From positions 223,341 through 287,340 of the forward strand of contig JAFEKR010000051.1 of NCBI GenBank assembly GCA_019022495.1: 64,000 nt of DNA. The letters are read 5' to 3'. The DNA is from Epichloe hybrida (Eukaryota > Ascomycota > Sordariomycetes > Hypocreales > Clavicipitaceae). Of this stretch, positions 24,203 through 34,274 are shown piece after piece (the first letter of the stretch is position 1; each line of letters begins with the position of its first letter). Made by a program: the position numbers and the translations under genes. The notes below the pieces were generated by a model, which saw only the letters and a list, made by a program, of their open reading frames with translations, did no database searches and had not been told where the DNA came from.

Positions 24203-27200
24203 CTTTCTAATTAATACCTTTATTAAGTTAATTCTAATTAATTAATCGTTAGATTTAGTATATCCTAGTAAGAGGACAGGGTTTAATCATAATTATTAAT
24301 ATTATAATTAGGTAACCCCTAGTAGTAAGAAAGATCTATATAGGTTAAAGTTTAATAAATTATAATAATAATAATATAGGATATTATTAAGATATCTAAG
24401 GAAACTAACACTACTTAAGGCTATAAGCTAGTAGTTAAGCTATAGGAACCCTATTATTAGGACCTGTGGTTTAAGATAATAAAGGTAAGAGCTATTAAAG
24501 ATAGGATTTAGGTTTTTATTAATCCTAATTTAATAATAACTCTTAACTACTTACCTAAGCCGCTAATCCTAATAGGAAAAGGGACTCTAGTAATAAGAAA
24601 AGTAGTAATTATAGCTTTAATTACTTTACTAGAAAACTAGACTAAAGGGCCTTAAACACGCTTAAGAACGTTAATATCTAGAATTATAAGTAATTAGTAG
24701 TAACCTTAAGAAAGCTCTCCCCCTGTGAGCGTTACTCCTATTATTAACTTAACTAAAGAGGGATACTTTAAATACCCTTAATAACTAGATAATACTAAGG
24801 ATAGCGCTTAGTATATAGTTCTAAATAGATAATATTAAGTGTTTAATAGTTAGTATTAGAGTCTATTAAAGACTATAAGAGAATACTATAATTAGTTTAT
24901 TATAATGCTTAGAAATAAGTATAAGTAAATAATCCTATAGTATATCTTACTTTATAAGAAGCTTAGAGAGCTTATAAGGAATGTAATGCCCTTAAATAGA
25001 ATAATTAGGCATTACGCTAAGGTTAACTTTAATAAAGTTATTAAGCGTAGCCTAGTAAAGATTAATATTAATAAATAGCTTACTAATGTATTAATTAGCT
25101 ATAAGTAATGTTTTTAAGCAAATTACTTAATCACAAAAGGTAACTCTCTAATTAAGATAATTAATAATACTATTAGCACCTAATTCCCTTTAATTTCAGC
25201 TTAAATTAATTTACTAATCTTTACCGCTAAGATTAAGGGTAAAACCCTAAATTTTTACTCTATAATTATAAGAATTAGGTATCTAATTAAAGCCTAGGGA
25301 AGGTCTTAAAGTAAATCCAGAGAATCTTTTAGAGTAAAGCTAACTCTTAATAGTTAAACTAAAGAAGATCTTAATAAGGGAGATAAGAAGTTACTTTATA
25401 TTTATTATAATAAGTATAAGGCTAAGAAGTTAAAGAACTCTTAGAAGAACTATTAAATGCTTTACTTACCTAAGAATTAGACTATTAAGGAAGATTAATT
25501 AAAAAAGGTAAAAGAAGTAATAAATTAATAATCTAATAATATTAAAAAGGCCTATAATATATAGCTTAAGGAGTATAATATAAAGGAAGCAAAGGAAAGT
25601 AAGCTAGAGGGTAATACTACCTTTATTACTATAAAGCTATCTTTAGAGGCTTTTTATGCCTAAGGGCGCTTATAAGTAATACTTAATAGCAGTACTTTAG
25701 TATATATCTTTAATAATAAACGCTAGTTTATTAACCTAGATTACGGTAATTAACTAAGTATCTAAGCTAGGTACAGAGTTACTAAGGCTTATAGCATTAG
25801 CATAGCCCGGATTAAATTAATAAATAGTCAGACCCTTATATTATTAAATATATAGTATTAACTAACCTTCTTTACAAACCTTATATTACTTTAGTTACTT
25901 ATAACAAAAGGCCTAAGGTAAGATAATCTTATAGGGATTATTATAGACCTAGTAAGAGGTAATTATAAGATCTTTTTAACTATAACTATTAGTACTTAGC
26001 TATATATTAAAGGGGATAGCCCTAATAAGGCTTTTGCTATTAGAAGGAACTCTTATAACCTAAAACCCCTAATAGCTATAAAAGCAAACCTTTAGTACAC
26101 AAGAATGGCTTATCTAGGAGAAGATATAATAGATTAAGTGCTTTAAAAGGTTAACATACTAATAAAAGAGCGCAGCAAGGGTAAATACAAGATTTGCTAC
26201 ATAGCTAAGGCGTAGAGGTAAATATCGCGAGTTCTATAGACGGATTCCTTACCCTTAGGACCTCTTTAGGTTATAACCTATAATCTCTTTGCTTAATTAT
26301 AGGGCTATAATAAGGATTATTATATTACACTCTTCACTTATAAGGCAACAGGCCTCTGCTATATCTTTATAATTCTAATAAAAACTAAAATTACATCTTA
26401 CTTTAATTAATTAGAAGCGCGCTACGTAAGGACCTTTAGAATCTATATTATAGTTATTATTACTAATAGGGAAACTACCTTCTAGACTAAGAAGCAAGAG
26501 GTAAAAGTTACTAATAGAGGTATTATTATTAGAAAGTCTAGTCTAGCTTATCTATATTAAAATAGGTATACTAAGTAGTCTAGGGGGGTAATAATAAGAG
26601 TTATAATAACTCTAATAACCTAAGTAAGCTTTCTAGAGAATCTTTAGCCTATAGCTATGGAAGTAGCTATTTATATCCTTAATTACATACCTAGAAAGTC
26701 TCTAGATTAGCTTTTACTACATTAAGCTTTAAATAAATAGCTATAAAAGAATAAGCTTTAATAGAATTATTTACTAGAAAAGCTAGAAGCTTTATTAAAT
26801 TATCTTTAAGCTTTTAGTTATAAAGCTTTTATAATAATATAAGATAGGCTTAGGAAGATAGGTCTAAAGCTATCATAAAGAGCTTACATTAGTTATCTAG
26901 CTAGTCACATCTCTTCTACCTAATATCTAATTTAGGTACTAATAATACAGAGGAATTATTAGTTCTTATTAAGCTACATTACCTTTAATAAGTTAATCTT
27001 CTACGCTTAAGAAAAGGACCTTTTAATTAAGAAAAAAGAACCTAAAAAACACCTCCTTTAAGAGCTTATAGAAGACTTTAAGGTTAATAATATAAATGTA
27101 AGATATCCTTAAGATATAGGGCACCTATAGGTATAAGACTCCTTTCCTCTAATCTATTAGCAAGAAGATTAACATAATTACAATTAACTAAATAATAAAG

Positions 27201-29120
27201 AAAAGGGAAAAGGAACTTAGGAATTAACTCTCCTAACTCCTCTAAATTCACCTAGCTATTAACCGGATTTTTTAGATTACAAACTAATAAATATTAATAG
27301 TCTATTAAATCCTTCTAAAATAGATTATAAAGACAAAGATCTAGATATTCCTAATATTAACAAAGATAACCTCCTTAAAGCTTTTACTACTACCTTTACC
27401 CTAGGAGCTAAGAGCAAAGAAAAGCCTTATATATTAAGACTTCCTCTACCTCTTACTTATTATAATTATTTAGCTAGGTACCCTAAAGAAAAGGTATTTA
27501 TTAAAGCAAGAGATAAAGAGTATAATAAAGTTATTAATAATAAGGTTACTATTAAAGTTAGTAAATTAGAAGTCCCTTTATATATTAAGATCTTAGGACT
27601 TACTTAGGTATTTGCCTATAAATTAAATTAATTAGGCTACCTTATAAGGCATAAGGCTTAATTATATATACTTAGGAATTAGCAAGCAAAAGGGAACCTT
27701 TTTATAAAAGCTACTATATTAGTAGGTATTATATTTAGGCTCCTTATAGTAATTCTATGCTACTTTAACCTTAAAGTGTATTAGTATAACTTTATTATAG
27801 CTTTCCTAAACTTAAAGCTAGATAAAGAGGTATATTATAAGATACCACTAGGTTATAGAGATAAATAAGCTTACTTAAAGCTCTTAAACGCTATCTATAG
27901 GCTACACAAAGCTCCCTTTCTTTAGATAAAGGAATTAATTAAATAGTTAGTAAGTAAAGGATTTATATAGATCTTTAAAGATATTTATATATTTATTAAG
28001 GATAGATTAATTATTTTCTTCTATATTAATAACCTTATAGCTTTATTTATAAAGGGAAAGTTAGCTCTTTATAATAAATTTAGAGAGAGACTCTTTAAGA
28101 GGTATAATATAAAGAACCTTAGCAAATTATAATAGTTCTTAAGGGTTAAAATCATTAGAGATCATGAAAATTAATAATTATAGCTTAATTAGAAGTCCTA
28201 TTAGAATAAAGCCATAATTAAATTTAATATTAAAGTCCTAGAATAGAAGCTAATAGCACTAATAACTACTATTTTACTTAATCCCTTTAAAGGTAATATT
28301 AATCTAAAGGATTTAAAGAGATATTAATCCCTAGTTAGTACTTTATTATATCCTATAATTATTATATAGCTAGATATTACCTTTATAGTATTATAACTAT
28401 TACAGCACCTTTAATATCTAGGACCTTAGCATATAGAAGCTATAGAAAAGGCTCTAGAGTATAGTTATATATAGGGAGATCTCTTAATTAAATTTAATAG
28501 TAATAACCCTAAACTTAAAGTATATAGTAATACTTCCTTTACTAATAATCTAGTTATAAGAAAAAGCTTATAGGGCTATGTTATAAAGCTCTTTAGAGGT
28601 CCTATGCTCTTTAAAGTAGGAAGATAAGAGACTATAATAATCTCTTTTATAGAAGTAAAGCTCCTAGCACTATTATATTATAGTAAAGAGCTAATTACCT
28701 TTAAATAATTATATTAGGAAGTTAGATTATATCTTAGAGATAATACCCTTAAGATTAAATATAATAATATATAAATAATTTATTTTCTTAAGAAAGAATT
28801 TATTAAGCTTATAACATAACTATACTATATTAATATCTATTATTACTAGCTTTATTAAGAGGTTATAAAGGGAACCTTTAATATTACCTAGAAGGTAATA
28901 AAAGAGATAATTACTAATAGCCTTATAAAGCTACTAATAGGAAAAGCATTTATGGATTTTAGATAGGCACTAGGGCTTATATAGTTACTAGATTAAATAC
29001 TTAGTACTAACCTAAAAGAGTAGGAATTACTAGAAGACCCTGCTATAATTAATAATAATTAGATTATTATAGAGATTAATTTAATTAAATTATTATAGGA
29101 TGCCTTAATTACAGGCCTCC
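24203..29120 (+). pseudogene. decayed copia gag-pol of outer element
   Basis: Plus-strand remains in copia order. A zinc-knuckle block with cysteines read as tyrosine is at about 25390-25455, and the aspartic-protease site region at 25675-25735 (LNSSTLVYIFN). The integrase core block starting TDSLPLGPL is near 26240-26400, and the integrase end (NYIPRKSLD) near 26675-26710. The reverse transcriptase block LLNAIYRLHKAPF is at 27880-27925, and the catalytic block read as FFYINNLI where the family has two aspartates is at 28015-28045. An RNase H start (VYSNTSF) is near 28520-28545. Many in-frame stops. Limits approximate. Confidence 0.82.
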
Positions 29121-29130
29121 TAGGGGGATA

Positions 29131-29363
29131 TATTAGAATCCTACTATAAGCGCTTAACTATATATAAGTAACTTAGACACTAGGACTTACCTAACTAGTT
29201 ACTTTTCTAGACCTTTAGTAGATGTATAGTATAGTTTATATAGGTAGATTACACACCCTATGGTATAGGTACTTAGTTATTTAAACCGTAGTCCGCGCCC
29301 TCTTACAGGGTCAGGTAACTTAATCCACACCTTCATTTCTAATCCTAGCTGCTCGGTCTAACA
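29131..29363 (+). repeat. 3' LTR of outer copia element
   Basis: 233 bp, gap-free match to 17141-17373. Its right 80 bases are almost unmutated, and its left 60 bases are strongly mutated (TG to TA at the very first bases). Followed directly by the GTCAA duplication. Confidence 0.95.
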
Positions 29364-29434
29364 GTCAACGGTGACGGTCCAGAGCGGCACCACAAGGAAT
29401 CTGCCCGAACCTGCCTGCCGCACATGCCTCAGTC

Positions 29435-29884
29435 GGGTTACTAAACGCGCATACCTCCTTTTTTGAATGCGCATACCCCCTTAGTCCTAAAACGGAAGAA
29501 GTACCTTTTCACCTAATCCCCCGCTAAATATACTAGCTCTCTTTAGTGGTAAATACAAGCAGCACACTATAACGTGCAAAGCTTGCAACGCTTGTAATTT
29601 TATCACGAGGCATCACGTAATGTAACGCAACGCAACGCAACGCAACGCAACGTAACGTAACGTAATAATATTATCCCTTAAAGCTATTAAAGCTATTAAA
29701 TCCTTTAAGATACAGCCTTTTTATATAACCACTAAAGACGTGATTAACGCTATACGCCTTTCTAATAATAGTGAAAATTAACAGACGCGAGCTACACTAA
29801 AAGTAGGTATAGAGACCGTCCTTCCGGATTGGGACTAAGGGGGTATGCGCATTTAAAAAAGGAGGTATGCGCGTTTAGTGACCC
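29435..29884. mobile_element. 450-bp non-autonomous TIR element (MULE-like MITE)
   Basis: Terminal inverted repeats of about 64 bp, 29435-29498 and 29821-29884; the first 53 bp pair with only two mismatches. Outer ends are GGGTTACTAAACGCGCATAC and its partner with one change. The element is flanked by a perfect 9-bp direct repeat GCCTCAGTC at 29426-29434 and 29885-29893. Long inverted repeats with a 9-bp duplication are the hallmark of Mutator-like elements (for example Hop in Fusarium); the superfamily call rests on that alone. There is no internal coding frame, so it would depend on a transposase elsewhere. Each inverted repeat contains GCGCATACC twice, 20 bp apart. The interior is AT-rich and contains a pentamer array. 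Confidence 0.85.
29626..29665. repeat. pentamer tandem array inside the TIR element
   Basis: Five CGCAA units followed by three CGTAA units. The switch to CGTAA is a C-to-T change on one side of the array. It lies in the interior of the inverted-repeat element. Confidence 0.9.
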
Positions 29885-29962
29885 GCCTCAGTCCACCGAA
29901 ACCTGTGCTCACATAATATCATCCGTATGTACACCGCCTTGTCGCAAAGTTCACCACCCAAA

Positions 29963-31259
29963 ATGAGCCAACCCATCGGGCTCCAAGGCGTGGCCAACTT
30001 TAGAGACGTTGGACAAACGGTGAATCGATACTTGGGCAGAAAGTAAGGTCGAGCCCTGGGCAACAAAAGCACAGCAACAGGACAGACTTCTAGACCCCAT
30101 AGCTATCGTACTTTGCTCATGCGACTAATAAGACATTTCGCCGTCGTGCAGGCTCCTCCGCGAGGGTGTCTTGTTCCGCTCCGCAAGACCAGGTACATTC
30201 TTCGCGTAGCTAAAGCCGTCTCTGCCAGCGCGAGATACTAATCCCACCCCGTAGACGATGCCTCCTCGGAAGACAAAGCCCTGATCAAGGATGATCTTGG
30301 CATCCGGACCATAATTGATCTTCGAACCAGGTAATGTTCTTCCGACAAGTACACTGGTTATACGGGGTCCATGGAACCAGAGACTGAATTGTCTAACCAT
30401 CTAGAATATAATAGAACCGAGCTCATCAAGCATGCACAGAGATCCCGACGAGACCCTCAAATTAGCTCCAACGTCTTGTCCTCCTGGTTCTCACCCCCAC
30501 CGAGTCTTCCTCACATCAACGGCATAAAGTACGAAGAGATCAAAGTTAGAGGACGATCCTTTGAAAGAAATCTCCTCCGCCAACTAACCTGGTCGAGCTT
30601 CTTGTAAGAGATCCCCATGATGATGTACAGTTCGTGCAACTAATACAGTCACTTTTGGCGGAACTTCAGCAAAGTCGTTCTCTTGTTCATACTCGGATAT
30701 CGAATCCCTGCCGTCAGGATCATCGCGACAGAGGTGATGCTCCCCCGAGGGCTATTGGGTCTCGGAGTCGACACGGTTGATCATTCAGGGGCGGAGATTC
30801 AAGCCGCTCTTTCGCTGTATACTTGTAAAGGCTCACTGCCCATCTTGGTACATTGTACGCAAGGTAAAGATAGGACAGGTACGTCGGTTCATGTTCTTGT
30901 AGAACTAATCTCCAGTGAGGAGAAGGGGGGGTTCTCGATTGCCGTACGGGAAACTGATATGATTGAGCGTTGTAGGTTTAATCATCATCTTGATCTTGAT
31001 GATACTCGGTGTTCCTCTTGATGCCATCGAGCATGACTATTCTCTCACTGACAAGGCTCTAGAGGAAGAGAGGGAGGAGAGACTAGCTGAAGTGCGGGAA
31101 GTTGGGTTGACGGATGAGTGGGTGGCTACATCCCCAGTCATGATCAGTGGGTTGCAGAAGCACTTGCATCTCAAGTACGGTGGTTTGGAGGCTTATCTGG
31201 ACGGCGTTGGCTTTGAGGCAGATCAGAGAGCTGTACTTCGGGAGTTGCTCATGCATTGA
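29963..31259 (+). CDS. tyrosine phosphatase (Y_phosphatase3 family)
   Basis: Probable protein/phosphoinositide phosphatase of the NFRDVG/HCxxGKDRTG family. Six exons: 29963-30042, 30152-30192, 30255-30330, 30415-30603, 30649-30878 and 30976-31259, 299 residues, all joins in frame. The N-terminal GVANFRDVG motif is at residues 8-16 and LFRSARP follows intron 1. The catalytic P-loop HCTQGKDRTG, with Cys nucleophile and Arg, is complete and is split from the following helix (LIIILILMILGVPLDAI) by intron 5. The helical C-terminus (EERLAEVREVGLTDEW) matches family members. Introns are dense compared with neighbours. The start codon is 78 bp from the inverted-repeat element and about 600 bp from the decayed LTR element, so its promoter has been rebuilt by insertions. 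No disabling change seen. Confidence 0.88.
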
Positions 31260-31351
31260 TTGATAGAACTGGTATTCGTAAGTTCCAAAAAAAAAAAAGG
31301 GGCTTCAGCTTCTTTTAGTCTTTGTATTATTGTTGACATCTGAGATTTCAT

Positions 31352-32658
31352 CTATTTCTTTCTAAATCGACCCTGCAGCCAGCATCTATACATTTTCAGC
31401 TTTTCAGCTCGATTGACGAGCAAGCGACGATCAACGCCGAGGTTCTCGACTTCGAACTGGGGCACGTTGGCCTTGCATGCATTGTCGCCGGCAGCAGTCT
31501 CGCCGCACCATATGGCAGCGAGTTCATCCTTGTCAAAGAAATAGACGCGAGTACCGTCCCCTCTGATGTAGAAATTTTCTTCTAGGTATCGACCTTTGCG
31601 AAAGCGAACCTGGGCAAGATCTCCTCTTCCATAGTCTCGGAAGCAGACCAAGCCTCCTGGTTTTAGTACTCTATGCACATTGTGGACGGCCTTTGCCCAT
31701 TCGGTTGGTGATAGGGCAGAGAAAATGAACACCAGAATGGCGACATCTACGGATTCTTCTTCGACGTCAGGAGGCAGGCACTCTCCTGCGACATCCCACA
31801 CGTCAGCCTGCATGTAATTTGTGTCATACGCTTCATGGTTGCGCATGACCTCAACAGCGGTCTTGGAGAAGTCGCACGCGTGGATCTTTAATAAGGGGTT
31901 TTTGTTGTTCGCAAGAACAGGGAATGCTGTGTTACCAGCGCCAGCGCCGATCTCGAGAATTACTTTAGGCCCAACATTCTCTTGGGTTACTTCGGCGAGA
32001 ATAGGGAACTCTTGTTGGAGCCACTTTCGGTTCTTGAAAAAGTTTGCGGTATTGTTCTTGTAGAACTGATTCCACCACTTGGCTGGATTGCCATTGAACC
32101 TGCCTGCACTCTGGAGTCAGCATATGTTGTCTCAACTTCTTTTATCTCAGAAGAACAAGTTTGCGTAAGAGTCAAGGGTTTTGAGTGTGTTCAGATGGGA
32201 GCGAAAGACTATTGAAGGTGTAGGTCTCATCAGTAGTTTCAGATGAACTATGCATTGCTTGGGGATCATCACAACACGAGGGCAGGTACGCCCGTTATTT
32301 TAACAAGTTGTACAGAAACAAAAAGCATGATGCGACGCGACTTACTTTTGTCAAAGTCAGATACTGGAGATTGGCGCTGCATCTCGAATTGACGCTCAGC
32401 GTATTCCTTGTACGCATCGTCAGTCTCAACGTGATCCCAAGCATTGAACTCAAACACGTTGTCCCCTTCGCCAAGAAAGCGACTGCCAAATTGAAACGGG
32501 TCTGTCCGTTTCAAGCTCTTGGCTGGATCGTGTGATCGATGCGGCGGCACTTCTGCACTGGCATCTTTGTCACCAGTGATATCCAGCGCGGCCAGCTTCT
32601 CAAGAGAGGCGTTCGTGCCTGCAGCATCCACAGCAGGAACACTGCTTGGTGCAGCCAT
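31352..32658 (-). CDS. TRM140: METTL2/6-type tRNA (cytosine-3) methyltransferase
   Basis: SAM-dependent methyltransferase that makes m3C at position 32 of certain tRNAs (family: yeast Trm140, S. pombe Trm140/141, animal METTL2/METTL6). Exons 32658-32346 and 32103-31352, 354 residues. Intron 32104-32345 has a GTAAG donor; the acceptor used (GTGCAG) restores the family block NGNPAKWWNQFYKNN. The SAM-binding motif I reads ILEIGAGAGNT. Further blocks are ACDFSKTAVE, MQADVW and FIFSALSP, then VLKPGGLVCFRDYGRGDLAQ, a strong family signature. The C-terminal RCWLQGRFRKK is typical. The first 85 residues are a low-complexity leader followed by DPFQFGSRFL and VFEFNAWDHVE. Convergent with the phosphatase, with only 92 bp between stops. 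Confidence 0.9.
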
Positions 32659-33123
32659 AATACCTGATATGATTGTGAAGTATCACAGTCAGATAAACAG
32701 GAATTTTGGGGCCACCTGCCCTTGTAGCTGGGCTTCTGGCTCTGCTATCGACGAGCCCAAAAAAAAGTTGATAGGGAAGGAAGATCAAAACCAGCCACGG
32801 GGAAAAAGTGCTACGTTGATAAATATTCGAAGTGCCTTGGTGGGGTGGAAATTTCTGGTCCTCTATGTAATTGGCCAGACTGGGCCGGCCTCGGATATTC
32901 GCGCCTTCCGTCAGGTTCCTAGCCCAGCTCCTCATGTCGCAGGTGCAACTTGTGGGGAGGAAGCTCATGAATGAACCTCTCAACTTGCATATACAGCTTC
33001 TCGACCATTGACCAGATCCTTGATTCTGTCGCGTCGTGTATCAACTCTGATCGTCATTACATTCGCCTTGGATCTATTTGATTTCCACGCTGTTTCCTAT
33101 ATCAATCCACGTCAATTCGTACC
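32659..33123. other. divergent promoter (tRNA methyltransferase / EMC2)
   Basis: 465 bp between two divergent start codons. No repeat or coding frame that I trust. Confidence 0.6.
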
Positions 33124-34274
33124 ATGGCGCTGTCTCTCCTTCAACCAGTCGGCAACCTCTCGCCAGCAGAGACATTGAAGCTGGCGCAACAAGCGCCCGA
33201 GATATTGCGCAAAAACCCGAGGGCTTTTTCGGCCTCGCCTCTTATATCTCTTTTCTCAGTCACGGAAAACGCCGATACTTGGACAATGTACGAGAACTTG
33301 ATGGTTCTGTGCCTACGTACTGGGGACGACGAAGCTGCGCGCGAATGCTTGGAAAGAATAACCATCCGTTTTGGTGACAAACATGAACGCGTATTAGCGC
33401 TACAAGGACTTTTTAAAGAGGCCACTGCGTCAAATAATGCGGAGCTGCAGAATATCCTGGAAGATTATGAGACACTTCTTCGAGAAAACGACGCCAATAT
33501 CGTGAGTGGTTGACATCGAAGTAGCATCTGACCAAGTAGATATGTTCCCTGACTTCAATTTAGCCAATCCTAAAAAGAAAAGTAGCGCTGCTCCGATCGC
33601 TGGGAAAGCTTCCCGAAGCAATCTCAGCCCTGAACTCTTTCCTCGACACCTGTCCGACGGACCCTGAAGCCTGGAGCGAGCTGGCGGACATGTATGTCTT
33701 GCAGGGCTTATACGCTCAAGCCATTTACGCACTTGAAGAGGTTCTCGTACTCTCACCAAATGCATGGAATGTAAGCTGCATCCATTGAAATTATCTTTGG
33801 GGCTTGCGAACTAGTAGGGACTGATTGTAGCGATAGATCCATGCTCGACTGGGCGAAGTCTCGTTAATGGCTGCCACAAGCGCCTCAGACGGCGGACCGT
33901 TGAAGCATTTCGCTGAAGCTATTAAACGATTCTGTCGAAGTATAGAGCTTTGCGATGATTATTTGCGCGGATACTACGGACTGAAACTTGTAAGTTACCA
34001 AACACTCATTCCATACTGCTCTCTTACTAAAGCATTCGACCAGGCGACCGACAAGCTTCTAGAAGCTGCGCCTAAGTCAAAAAAAGATGCTGAAGGTTTT
34101 CTTCTACCAAGTCAAGAAACTACCGAAAAACTAAATCGAGCAGCCACCGAGAAGCTGGGAGAGATTGTTCGTCGAAATAAAGCCCAAGAAAAACTTTGGC
34201 AAGGATACAATGCTAGCGAGATCGCAGCAGCCCAGGAACTTTTAGCCAGCTCATTTGCGAAGATCGTGCGGTAA
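33124..34274 (+). CDS. EMC2: ER membrane protein complex subunit 2
   Basis: TPR-containing, cytosol-facing subunit of the ER membrane protein complex, which inserts tail-anchored and multi-pass proteins. Exons 33124-33501, 33564-33770, 33837-33989 and 34044-34274 give 322 residues, close to the family length. All introns are phase 0. TPR-like helices are visible in PILKRKVALLRSLGKLPEAI, WSELADMYVLQGLYAQAIY and RFCRSIELCDDYLRGYYGLK. The last exon contains the helical RRNKAQEKLWQGY region. The third acceptor lies after CGATAG; using the TAG seven bases earlier would create a stop. No oddities. Confidence 0.92.

Larger units (their letters stand above)
17141..29363 (+). mobile_element. outer Ty1/copia LTR retrotransposon, RIP-decayed, interrupted by a second element
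   Basis: Complete insertion bounded by two 233-bp LTRs and a 5-bp target duplication, GTCAA, at 17136-17140 and 29364-29368. Without the inner insertion (17413-24197) and one copy of its duplication it is about 5433 bp, a normal copia size. A G-rich polypurine-like tract (AGGGGGATA) lies just before the 3' LTR. Decayed domains read left to right on the + strand in copia order (zinc knuckle, protease, integrase, reverse transcriptase, RNase H), which fixes orientation. Composition is about three-quarters AT with TA-rich dinucleotides, stops occur in all frames, and no frame survives. Mobility is certainly lost. Confidence 0.95.

Noticed and set aside
17141..29363. Idea that the AT-rich block is a centromere or accessory-chromosome island
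   Set aside because: It is fully accounted for by two LTR elements with exact boundaries and target duplications, with normal genes on both sides.
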